Source: Panacagrimonas sp052387695
GTDB lineage: Bacteria > Pseudomonadota > Gammaproteobacteria > Nevskiales > Nevskiaceae
Length of the DNA: 64,000 bases
Direction of reading: 5' to 3'
NCBI GenBank assembly: GCA_052387695.1
Contig: JBQTIX010000017.1
Coordinates: 1 to 64,000 of the forward strand
Positions 34,458 through 41,690 of this stretch are shown one piece after another. The notes beneath the pieces are model-generated. The model saw only the letters and a program-made list of their open reading frames with translations. It searched no databases and was not told where the DNA came from. Position 1 is the first letter of the stretch; every line of letters begins with the position of its first letter. Made by a program: the position numbers and the translations under genes.

Positions 34458-35643
34458 GTGACCGTGCCTCGAGCCAGCGCTGCGCATGACGACGTGTCCA
34501 GGCATCGGTAGCCAGCACTGCTTCCAGATCCGATGGCGCGGGCAGTCCAGCAGCCCCCGCAGCCTCGCAACAGCTTTCGACCATTTCCGGTATCCCCATG
34601 AACCTGAGCCGCCCGCTCAGGAACGCTGAGACCCCGACCTCGTTCGCCGCGTTCAATACATTTGTCATATTGCCACCCAGGTTCAGCGCTTGGCGCGCCA
34701 ACCTCAGACACGGGAAGCGGCTCAAGTCCGGCGGCTCGAAACGCAACCGCGACAGCCGCGTCCAATCCAGGCCATCCACCCCGGAAGTCCAGCGCTCCGG
34801 CCAGGCCAGCGCATGCGCGATCGGAACCCGCATGTCCGGCTGGCCAAGCTGCGCCAGGGTCGAGCCATCGACGTACTCGACCAGGGAATGGACCAGGCTC
34901 TCCGGATGGATCACCACCTCGAGGCGGTCGGGCGGCAGGCGATACAGCACCGCCGCCTCGATCAGTTCAAGACCCTTGTTCATCAGGGTGGCAGAGTCCA
35001 CCGAGATCTTCGGGCCCATGACCCAATTCGGATGGCGCACCGCCTGCTCGGGGGTCACCTGTCCAAGCTGTTCGAGTGAAGATTCGCGAAACGGCCCGCC
35101 GGAGGCCGTCAGAATCAGTCGCCGGAGACCGGGCGGAACCTGGCCACAGCGATAGCCGACGGGCAGGCACTGGAAGATCGCGTTGTGCTCGCTGTCGATC
35201 GGGATCACGGTCGCGCCCCGCCTCGCGGCCTCGGCCATCAGCAGGTCGCCGCACATCACCAGCGGCTCCTTGTTGGCAATCAGCACCGTCTTGCCCGCGC
35301 GCACCGCCGCGAGTGTCGGCATCAGGCCGACGGCGCCGACGATGGAGGACATCACCACGTCCGAGCCGGCGTCCGCCGCGAGTTCATGGAGGCTGTTGGC
35401 ACCGCCAAGCACCTCGCAGCGCAACCCCGAACTTCGAACCTGCTCGCGCAGATCCGAAGCGGCGGACTCATCGGCCAGCGCCGCGACCGGCGGCCGAAAC
35501 TGGCGAATCAAACCGAGCAAGCCTTCGACATCTCGATGCGCCGCCAGCGCCGCCACCTCGATCCGCTCAGGGTGGCGACCGGCCACGTCGAGGGTCGAAC
35601 GTCCGACACTGCCGGTGGCGCCCAGAACCAGGAGTCTGCGCAT
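34450..35643 (-). CDS. dxr: 1-deoxy-D-xylulose-5-phosphate reductoisomerase
   Basis: A 397-residue NADPH enzyme, the first committed step of the MEP isoprenoid pathway. NADPH-binding LGATGSVGRSTLDV, metal-site SEHNAIFQCL, LTASGGPFR and HPNWVMGPKISVDSATLMNKGLE are all intact. The often conserved NKEALV is NKEPLV here. It supplies isoprenoid precursor for the undecaprenyl product of the neighbouring uppS. Its ATG overlaps the cdsA stop by one base (TGATG). Confidence 0.97.
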   Translation of the reverse strand: MRRLLVLGATGSVGRSTLDVAGRHPERIEVAALAAHRDVEGLLGLIRQFRPPVAALADESAASDLREQVRSSGLRCEVLGGANSLHELAADAGSDVVMSSIVGAVGLMPTLAAVRAGKTVLIANKEPLVMCGDLLMAEAARRGATVIPIDSEHNAIFQCLPVGYRCGQVPPGLRRLILTASGGPFRESSLEQLGQVTPEQAVRHPNWVMGPKISVDSATLMNKGLELIEAAVLYRLPPDRLEVVIHPESLVHSLVEYVDGSTLAQLGQPDMRVPIAHALAWPERWTSGVDGLDWTRLSRLRFEPPDLSRFPCLRLARQALNLGGNMTNVLNAANEVGVSAFLSGRLRFMGIPEMVESCCEAAGAAGLPAPSDLEAVLATDAWTRRHAQRWLEARSHA

Positions 35644-36458
35644 CAGAGCTTCAGCAGGCTCAGGCCCAGCGCCATCACCGGCGCGCCCGCCAGCACGCTG
35701 TCGACTCTATCCAGCATCCCGCCGTGGCCCGGCAGGATCTGGCCGCTGTCTTTCACCCCTGCCATCCGCTTGAACATGCTCTCCGTCAGATCCCCGACGA
35801 CGGAAAACGCGGCCACGACCAGGGACAGCAGCACGATCCATCCAATTTCCGCGGGCGAGCTGAGCCTGAACACTCCGGTGCCTGCCGCCACCCCCCAGGC
35901 CGCGCAGAGAAGCATGCCGCCGACCATGCCTTCGATGGTCTTGCCCGGCGACACCGACGGCGCCAGCTTGGTGCGACCCAGATTGCGCCCCGCGAGATAG
36001 GCGCCAATATCGGCGGCGAAGATCAGGAAGAACAGGAACAGCAGGCGCAGCGCGCCATCCTCCATCGCGCGCAGCGACGCCAGCGCCAGCATCGTCGGTA
36101 CCAGCAGGACCAGGCCGATCAGACTCATGCCCACGCGACCGGGGCGCGAACGTTCGAAATTCTGCGGATAGTTCGCCAGCAGGACGATCGCGATCAGCCA
36201 CCAGACGGCGGCGGCGACGCTCAGCCACAGGGCATATTCACGCCACCACCAGGCCGTGGCCATGGCCGCTGCGCACAGCGTCGTGAACCCCGCGCGCAGA
36301 CCGGCACCGGGCCGCGGCATCAGTCCGGCCCATTCCCAGGCGGCAAGCAGCCCGGCGGCACAGAACACCGCGTAGAGCGCCGGCGGGGGCAGATACCAGA
36401 TCGCCGCCAGCAGCAGCGGCAGCAGCAACAGGGCAGTGATGACGCGCTGGATCAGCAT
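35643..36458 (-). CDS. cdsA: Phosphatidate cytidylyltransferase CdsA
   Basis: A 271-residue integral membrane enzyme that makes CDP-diacylglycerol. About seven to eight hydrophobic helices are visible. The family signature is complete: SMFKRMAGVKDSGQILPGHGG followed by LDRVDS. ATG at 36458 follows the uppS stop by one base and gives a membrane helix at once (MLIQRVITALLLLPLLL); the longer upstream frame overlaps uppS and is not used. Confidence 0.96.
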   Translation of the reverse strand: MLIQRVITALLLLPLLLAAIWYLPPPALYAVFCAAGLLAAWEWAGLMPRPGAGLRAGFTTLCAAAMATAWWWREYALWLSVAAAVWWLIAIVLLANYPQNFERSRPGRVGMSLIGLVLLVPTMLALASLRAMEDGALRLLFLFFLIFAADIGAYLAGRNLGRTKLAPSVSPGKTIEGMVGGMLLCAAWGVAAGTGVFRLSSPAEIGWIVLLSLVVAAFSVVGDLTESMFKRMAGVKDSGQILPGHGGMLDRVDSVLAGAPVMALGLSLLKL

Positions 36459-36459
36459 C

Positions 36460-37179
36460 TCAAGCCCCCTCGGGCACCCGTCCAAAACGTCGCTCGCGAC
36501 CCGCATACCAGGCCAGGGCGTCGACGAAATCGGCATCGCCAAAGTCCGGCCACAGGGTGTCGCAGAAATACAGCTCGGTGTACGCCAGCTGCCAGAGCAG
36601 GAAATTGCTGATGCGCTGCTCGCCGCCCGTGCGGATCAGCAGGTCCGGAGCCGGAACACCGCTGGTGTCGAGACCCGCCTCGATCGCCTCGACCGTGATC
36701 GCCTGCCCGCGGTCGGCGAGCCGGCTCGCGGCACGCACGATGTCCCACTGCCCGCCATAACCGACCGCGACGTTGAGCTTGAGGCCGGTGTTGGCGCGCG
36801 TCAGCTCGGCAGAACGGCGCATCTCCTCGCGCAATTCCGCAGGGAAGTCCTCGTGATCGCCGATGTAACGCAGACGGACACCGTTCCGGTGCAGGGTATT
36901 CATCTCGCGCGCCAGCGTGCGGACGAACAACTGCATCAGCAGGCGCACCTCGGTTTCCGGTCGCCGCCAGTTCTCCTGGCTGAACGCGAAAACCGTGAGG
37001 TATTCCACGCCCATCCGATGCGCGCAGCGCAGGATCCGCCGCGCCGCCCGCACGCCCGCACGATGGCCGAACGCGCGTGGCTCGCCGCGTCCCAATGCCC
37101 AGCGGCCGTTGCCATCCATGATGATGGCGACGTGGCACGGCACGTGGGGTCGTTGCAAACGTGGCGGGGGATGAATCAC
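36460..37179 (-). CDS. uppS: Undecaprenyl diphosphate synthase (cis-prenyltransferase)
   Basis: A 239-residue cytosolic enzyme that makes the C55 lipid carrier for wall and O-antigen synthesis. Catalytic Asp lies in IIMDGNGRWA; other motifs are HRAGVRAARR, FAFSQENWRRP, NVAVGYGGQWD and RTGGEQRISNFLLWQLAYTEL. The gap upstream to frr is 296 nt, much wider than other gaps in this operon, and contains a 152-bp palindromic element. Confidence 0.97.
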   Translation of the reverse strand: MIHPPPRLQRPHVPCHVAIIMDGNGRWALGRGEPRAFGHRAGVRAARRILRCAHRMGVEYLTVFAFSQENWRRPETEVRLLMQLFVRTLAREMNTLHRNGVRLRYIGDHEDFPAELREEMRRSAELTRANTGLKLNVAVGYGGQWDIVRAASRLADRGQAITVEAIEAGLDTSGVPAPDLLIRTGGEQRISNFLLWQLAYTELYFCDTLWPDFGDADFVDALAWYAGRERRFGRVPEGA

Positions 37180-37312
37180 GAGGGAGAAATCCTGGTCGGA
37201 CCGAGACGTCTGGACCGATTCCAGGCGTGGACCGAGAGTGAATGCAATGACTGAATCAAGTCGGTAAAAATCTTAAGTTCGGCAATGTCCGCGAGTCCGG
37301 ATAAGACCGACC

Positions 37313-37464
37313 GGTAGTGCATCAGGTTGAATTCCAGAACCCCGTTCGGCCCGAGTAGCGCCGCGAAGCGTCGCGTATCGAGGGCACGCCCGGCACCTCG
37401 ATACGCGGCATTGCTGCGCAATGGCGCTACTCGGTGCGAACGGATTTCATACTGATGCACTACC
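37313..37464. mobile_element. MITE-like palindromic element between frr and uppS
   Basis: A 152-bp element with perfect 13-bp terminal inverted repeats (GGTAGTGCATCAG / CTGATGCACTACC) and two further nested perfect inverted pairs: CGAGTAGCGCC (37352) with GGCGCTACTCG (37423), and CGCGTATCGAG (37372) with CTCGATACGCG (37397). The same 8-bp sequence GACCGACC flanks it on both sides (37305-37312 and 37465-37472), which looks like a target-site duplication. It encodes no transposase; the short open frame across it (about 37176-37460) is explained by the repeat. The inner motifs resemble palindromic repeats known from many proteobacteria. The remaining 37180-37304 shows no gene. Confidence 0.7.
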
Positions 37465-37475
37465 GACCGACCCGA

Positions 37476-38033
37476 TCACATCGACATCAGTTCCTTTTCC
37501 TTCACTGCCGCCAGTTCATCGACCCTGGCGACGAACTGATCGGTGAGCTTCTGCACCTCGGTTTCGGCGCGCTTCTCTTCGTCCTCGCTGATCAGCTTTT
37601 CCTTCGCCAGCTCCTTGACGTCCTGATTGCTGTCGCGACGCACATTGCGGATCGCGACCCGCGCCCCTTCCGCCTCGCCGCGCACGACCTTGGCCAGATC
37701 ACGACGGCGCTCCTCGGTCAGCGGCGGCATGTTGATGCGAATGATCATGCCAGCGGTGTTGGGATTGAGTCCGAGGTCGGATTTCAGGATAGCCTTCTCG
37801 ATCACCACGACCATGCTCTTTTCCCAGGGCGTGATCGAGATCGTGCGGGCGTCCTCGACCACAATGGTCGCGCACTGCGACAGCGGAACCTGGTTGCCGT
37901 AGTAGTCCGCAGTCACGTGATCGAGCAGGGCTGCGTTGGCGCGGCCCGTGCGCAGCTTGACGAGGGCGGACTTGAGCGAGTCCACACACTTCTGCATGCG
38001 TTCGGTGGCGTCTTTTTTGATGTCGTTGATCAT
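37476..38033 (-). CDS. frr: Ribosome recycling factor
   Basis: A 185-residue tRNA-shaped protein that splits post-termination ribosomes with EF-G. The N-terminus MINDIKKDATERMQKCVDSLK and the core LRTGRANAALLDHVTADYYG, with RINMPPLTEERRRDL, are characteristic. The stop codon is 12 nt before the MITE-like element's terminal repeat. It follows pyrH by 18 nt. Order rpsB-tsf-pyrH-frr-uppS is conserved in bacteria. Confidence 0.98.
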   Translation of the reverse strand: MINDIKKDATERMQKCVDSLKSALVKLRTGRANAALLDHVTADYYGNQVPLSQCATIVVEDARTISITPWEKSMVVVIEKAILKSDLGLNPNTAGMIIRINMPPLTEERRRDLAKVVRGEAEGARVAIRNVRRDSNQDVKELAKEKLISEDEEKRAETEVQKLTDQFVARVDELAAVKEKELMSM

Positions 38034-38051
38034 GTCCGTCTCTCCTGCTGG

Positions 38052-38774
38052 CTACGCGTGCACGCGCGTACCGATGGTCTCATCGCCCATGACGATGCTC
38101 ATCAGGGCGCCGGGCCGTTCCATGTCGTACACGCGCAGTTTCATCTTGTGATCCCGGCATAGAACCATCGCGGTCTGGTCCATCACCGCGAGTCGCCGGT
38201 CGAGCGCCTCGTCGAACGTCAGTTCATCGTAACGGGTGGCTTTGGCGTCCTTCTTCGGATCGGCGGTATAGATGCCGTCCACCTTGGTCGCCTTGAGCAT
38301 CAGGTCGGCACCGATCTCGATCGCGCGCAGCGCAGCGGCCGAATCGGTGGTGAAGAACGGATTGCCGGTGCCGGCGCCGAACACCACCACCCGTCCCTTC
38401 TCCAGGTGCCGGATCGCCTTGCGGCGGATGAATTCCTCGCAGACTTCATTGATCCGGATCGCCGACTGCACGCGCGCTTCGAGCCCGATGCGCTCCACGG
38501 CATCCTGGATCGCCAGCGCATTGATCACGGTGGAGAGCATGCCCATCTGGTCGCCGGTGACGCGATCCATGCCGGCCCGGGCCAAGCCTTCGCCGCGAAA
38601 AATATTGCCGCCTCCGACGACCAGCGCGACCTGCACCCCGGCGTCCATCACGTCCTTGATCTCGCTGGCGAGGAAGGACATGACCCGCGGCGAAATGCCG
38701 AAATCCTCGTCGCCCATGAGGGCCTCGCCCGAGAGCTTCAGCAGGATTCGCGGGTAGGCAGGCGCTCGGCTCAT
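38052..38774 (-). CDS. pyrH: UMP kinase
   Basis: A 240-residue hexameric amino-acid-kinase-fold enzyme that phosphorylates UMP. ILLKLSGEALMG, VALVVGGGNIFRG, GAGTGNPFFTTDSAAALRA and KVDGIYTADPKKD are the family blocks. It lies 71 nt downstream of tsf, with a strong hairpin in the gap. Confidence 0.98.
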   Translation of the reverse strand: MSRAPAYPRILLKLSGEALMGDEDFGISPRVMSFLASEIKDVMDAGVQVALVVGGGNIFRGEGLARAGMDRVTGDQMGMLSTVINALAIQDAVERIGLEARVQSAIRINEVCEEFIRRKAIRHLEKGRVVVFGAGTGNPFFTTDSAAALRAIEIGADLMLKATKVDGIYTADPKKDAKATRYDELTFDEALDRRLAVMDQTAMVLCRDHKMKLRVYDMERPGALMSIVMGDETIGTRVHA

Positions 38775-38792
38775 AGCTGGTTTTGTATATAG

Positions 38793-38816
38793 CGAGGCCC
38801 CGCGTGCGGGGCCTCG
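38793..38816 (-). terminator. Strong hairpin between tsf and pyrH (attenuator-like)
   Basis: Perfect CGAGGCCCCGC / GCGGGGCCTCG stem in the tsf-pyrH gap. After the hairpin on the minus strand comes CTATATAC rather than a T-tract, so it is at best a weak intrinsic terminator. It could lower pyrH-frr expression relative to rpsB-tsf, as a partial terminator does in E. coli, or protect the rpsB-tsf mRNA 3' end. Confidence 0.5.
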
Positions 38817-38845
38817 GGGGTTAAAGTTTATCCGGGTTGAGCCCT

Positions 38846-39769
38846 TCAGACTTTTGTCGCCGCCGCAACTTCGGCCGCAAAATCAGTCTGCTTCTTCTCG
38901 ATGCCCTCGCCCACCGCCAGTCGCGCAAACTGGGCCACCGCCGCTTTCTGTGCCACGAGTACCTCGCGCACCTTGGCGTCCGACTTCAGTCCGTACGCAT
39001 CATTCTTCACGAACGGCTGACCCAGCAAGGTCTGCTCGTCGAGGAACTTGGCGATCTTGCCGTCCAGCATCTTGGCGAGGATCTCCGGCGGCTTCGGCTT
39101 CTTGCCGTTGGCCGCGTCCTCGGCCTGCTCCTGAGCCACCAGCGCCTCGATGATGCGGCGTTCGGCGGCCACCACGTCAGCGGCGATGCTGGCCGGGTCC
39201 ACTGCGCGCGGCGACATCGCGGCGATGTGCATCGCCAGATCCTTGCCCAGATCGACGCCGCCCGCCTTGAGCGCCAGCGCCACCGCGATCTTGTCGCCCG
39301 GATGGATGTAAATCACCAGCGGCCCGCCGGCGGCCTTGACGATCTCGACGCGACGGATCGTGAGGTTTTCGCCGATCCGCCCCACCAGCTCGCGACGCAT
39401 CTCGTCCAGCGACTTGTCGCCCAGCTTCAATGCCACGAGCTGCTCGATGCCCGCCGGCTGATGCGCCAGCGCAGCGTCCGCCGCGGCCTTGGCCAGCGCG
39501 CGGAAGTCGGCGCCCTTGGCGACGAAGTCGGTCTCGCAATTGACTTCGACCAGGGCCACCGCGGCGTCGTTGGACGCCACCGCGATGATGCCTTCGGCCG
39601 CGGTGCGACCGGCTTTCTTGTCAGCCTTGGCAGACCCGTCCATGCGCAGCTTTTCGGCGGCCTTGTCGAGATCGCCATCGACCGCTTCGAGGGCTTTCTT
39701 GCAATCGCCCATGCCGGCGCCGGTGCGTTCGCGCAGTTCCTTGATCAGATTGACGCTGACGGCTGCCAT
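38846..39769 (-). CDS. tsf: Elongation factor Ts
   Basis: A 307-residue nucleotide-exchange factor for EF-Tu. The N-terminal domain contains LIKELRERTGAGMGDCKKALEAVDGDLDKA. The EF-Tu contact region contains VNCETDFVAKGADF (usual TDFVA motif). Two dimerisation-type core repeats and a C-terminal module (QPFVKNDAYGLKSDAKVREVL) follow. It starts 3 nt after the rpsB stop, so the two are translationally linked. Confidence 0.98.
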   Translation of the reverse strand: MAAVSVNLIKELRERTGAGMGDCKKALEAVDGDLDKAAEKLRMDGSAKADKKAGRTAAEGIIAVASNDAAVALVEVNCETDFVAKGADFRALAKAAADAALAHQPAGIEQLVALKLGDKSLDEMRRELVGRIGENLTIRRVEIVKAAGGPLVIYIHPGDKIAVALALKAGGVDLGKDLAMHIAAMSPRAVDPASIAADVVAAERRIIEALVAQEQAEDAANGKKPKPPEILAKMLDGKIAKFLDEQTLLGQPFVKNDAYGLKSDAKVREVLVAQKAAVAQFARLAVGEGIEKKQTDFAAEVAAATKV

Positions 39770-39772
39770 GAC

Positions 39773-40597
39773 TCAGGCCTCCGCGCGTTCGCCGCGACCC
39801 CGGCCGCCACCGCCGCCCGGCCGGCGCGGACCGCGCGAGTCACGCGGTTCGCGCCGGGGCGCGCGTTCCTCCATCACGGGCTCGCTGGATTCTTCATTCC
39901 GCGGCGCAACGCTGTTGGAGCCACGGCCCTCGATGATCGCGTCGGCGATGCACTGGGAATAAACCTTGATCGCGCGGGTGGCGTCGTCGTTGCCGGGGAT
40001 CACTACGTCGATCAGCTCGGGGTCGTTGTTGGAGTCCACGATCGCAACGACCGGGATGCCGAGCTTGCGCGCTTCGGCGACGGCGATCTTCTCGTAACCG
40101 GTATCGACCACGAACAGGCAATCGGGCAGGCTCGGCATCTCCTTGATGCCACCGAGCGAGCGGCGCAGCTTTTCCAGTTCGCGGTTGAACAGGAGCTGTT
40201 CCTTCTTGGACAGGCGGTTGATGGTGCCGTCCTCAACCTGTTTCTCCATCTCCGACAGGCGCTTGATCGAGCCCTTGATGGTCTTGAAGTTGGTCAGCGT
40301 ACCGCCGAGCCAGCGCTGCGAGACGTAAGGCATGTTGCAGCGCTGCGCTTCCGACTCGATCGCCTCTCGCGCCGCACGCTTGGTGCCGACAAACAGGACC
40401 CGCCCGCCACTGGCCGCCATCTTGCCGACATAGGAACAGGCTTCCTTGAGCAGAGGCAGGGTGTGCTCGAGGTTGATGATGTGGATCTTGTTGCGACTGC
40501 CGAAAATGTAGGAATCCATCTTGGGATTCCAGTAGCGGGTGCGGTGGCCGAAATGGGCGCCCGCCTCCAGCAATTGACGCATGGTGATATCCGTCAC
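39773..40597 (-). CDS. rpsB: 30S ribosomal protein S2
   Basis: A 274-residue ribosomal protein. MRQLLEAGAHFGHRTRYWNPKM, the YIFGSRNKIHIINLEHT block and GIPVVAIVDSNNDP are typical. The C-terminus carries an unusual basic tail of about 35 residues rich in Arg, Gly and Pro (PRREPRDSRGPRRPGGGGG). GTG at 40597 is the start: AGGAG lies 6 nt upstream and the N-terminus MTDITMRQLL fits. The leader contains a pseudoknot-like element over the Shine-Dalgarno (40606-40662) and a good promoter (40724-40752). Confidence 0.97.
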   Translation of the reverse strand: MTDITMRQLLEAGAHFGHRTRYWNPKMDSYIFGSRNKIHIINLEHTLPLLKEACSYVGKMAASGGRVLFVGTKRAAREAIESEAQRCNMPYVSQRWLGGTLTNFKTIKGSIKRLSEMEKQVEDGTINRLSKKEQLLFNRELEKLRRSLGGIKEMPSLPDCLFVVDTGYEKIAVAEARKLGIPVVAIVDSNNDPELIDVVIPGNDDATRAIKVYSQCIADAIIEGRGSNSVAPRNEESSEPVMEERAPRREPRDSRGPRRPGGGGGRGRGERAEA

Positions 40598-40605
40598 GCT
40601 TGACT

Positions 40606-40662
40606 CCTTGGGTTGGTCTGATCGCACCGGAGTGATATGCCGCGTCACCCAAGGCCGGTGCG
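40606..40662 (-). promoter_or_regulatory. Pseudoknot-like rpsB leader (putative S2 autoregulatory site)
   Basis: On the minus strand two perfect 8-bp helices interleave: CGCACCGG (40662-40655) with CCGGTGCG (40630-40623), and CCTTGGGT (40654-40647) with ACCCAAGG (40613-40606). The arm order 1-2-1'-2' means either an H-type pseudoknot or two mutually exclusive hairpins. Helix 2 pairs part of the AGGAG of rpsB, so it can block initiation. S2 controls rpsB-tsf through its leader in enterobacteria (established); that this element does the same is inferred. Confidence 0.65.
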
Positions 40663-40723
40663 AATGGAATTGCCGTCTGCGGAAAGGCCCGCAGATGCGG
40701 TTCGTTGCCAAAAAAAGCGCGGC

Positions 40724-40752
40724 TTTATAGCATGCGCTGCTTGCCCTCTCAA
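40724..40752 (-). promoter_or_regulatory. Sigma70 promoter for rpsB-tsf operon
   Basis: Minus strand -35 TTGAGA (40752-40747), 17-bp spacer, -10 TATAAA (40729-40724). Start about 40716 gives a leader of about 120 nt that includes a TCTGCGG/CCGCAGA hairpin (40676-40695) and the pseudoknot-like element. Confidence 0.65.
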
Positions 40753-40784
40753 CCGCGGCCCACTCGGCACCTGATCAGCACCTG

Positions 40785-41576
40785 ATGTATTCCGACAACG
40801 CTTCCCGATCCGGGATCACCTACAAGACTCCCGAAGAGCGCGTGAAGATGCGCGCGGCGGGCCGGGCGGCGGCGAGTGTGCTGGAGATGATCGCACCACA
40901 GGTCAAAGCCGGAGTCAGCACCGAAGAGCTGAACGCGATCTGCCACCGCTTCATCGTCGACGAACTGGGCTGCATCCCTGCCCCGCTCAATTACAAGGGC
41001 TTTCCCCGATCGATCTGCACGTCGGTCAACCAGGTGGTATGCCACGGCATTCCGGGATCCAAGGTGCTCAAGCGCGGCGATCTCATCAACATCGACATCA
41101 CCGTGATCAAGGACGGCTGGCATGGCGACACCAGCCAGACCTTTCACATCGGCGAGCCGACCATCCTCGCCAAACGGCTGGTGGATACGACGCGTGAAGC
41201 GATGATCGCCGGCATCCGCGCGATCAGGCCCGGCCTGCGCCTGGGCGATCTGGGCAGCATCATCCAGCGCCTGGCCGAGTCGCGCGGATTTTCGGTCGTG
41301 CGCGAATACTGCGGCCACGGCATCGGTCGCGTGTTCCACGAAGAGCCGCAGGTGCTGCATTACGGCAAGCCGGGTAGCGGCGTCGAGTTGCAGGACGGCA
41401 TGTGCTTCACGGTGGAGCCGATGCTCAACGCCGGGCGCGCCGAGGTGAAGCTGATGCCCGACGGCTGGACCGTGGTGACCAAGGATCACTCCCTGTCGGC
41501 GCAGTGGGAACACACCGTGCTGGTGACCGAAACCGGCTATGAAGTGCTGACCTTGCGTGAAGGCGAAACGGTGTGA
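40785..41576 (+). CDS. map: Methionine aminopeptidase, type I
   Basis: A 263-residue metalloenzyme that removes the N-terminal Met from new proteins. Metal ligands are visible as the Asp pair (INIDITVIKDGWHGDTS), His (CGHGIGRVFHEEP), Glu (FTVEPML) and Glu (SAQWEHTVLVT). CTSVNQVVCHGIP is the conserved substrate-site block. It is divergent from rpsB, sharing a 187-bp intergenic region, as in many gammaproteobacteria. Confidence 0.97.
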   Translation: MYSDNASRSGITYKTPEERVKMRAAGRAAASVLEMIAPQVKAGVSTEELNAICHRFIVDELGCIPAPLNYKGFPRSICTSVNQVVCHGIPGSKVLKRGDLINIDITVIKDGWHGDTSQTFHIGEPTILAKRLVDTTREAMIAGIRAIRPGLRLGDLGSIIQRLAESRGFSVVREYCGHGIGRVFHEEPQVLHYGKPGSGVELQDGMCFTVEPMLNAGRAEVKLMPDGWTVVTKDHSLSAQWEHTVLVTETGYEVLTLREGETV

Positions 41577-41587
41577 AGCGGCGCCTG

Positions 41588-41659
41588 GCCGTTAGCGGTT
41601 AGCCGTTAGTAGTAATCTGACCCCGCCATGGCCCTGATCGTTGGCGTTCCGCTAACGGC
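41588..41659. repeat. Inverted repeat GCCGTTAGCGG / CCGCTAACGGC
   Basis: Perfect 11-bp arms (41588-41598 and 41649-41659) in the 114-bp map-glnD gap, with further GGTTAGCCGTTAG / CTGACGGCTAAG similarity around them. Repeats built from TTAGCCGTTAG-like units occur in Xanthomonadales intergenic DNA (from memory). No gene is seen here. Confidence 0.5.
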
Positions 41660-41690
41660 TGACGGCTAAGGGCTACCGACTGCCTCGCCG

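Noticed and set aside
37176..37460. Possible 94-residue gene between uppS and frr
   Set aside because: Most of it lies in the palindromic MITE-like element and its composition is explained by the inverted repeat.
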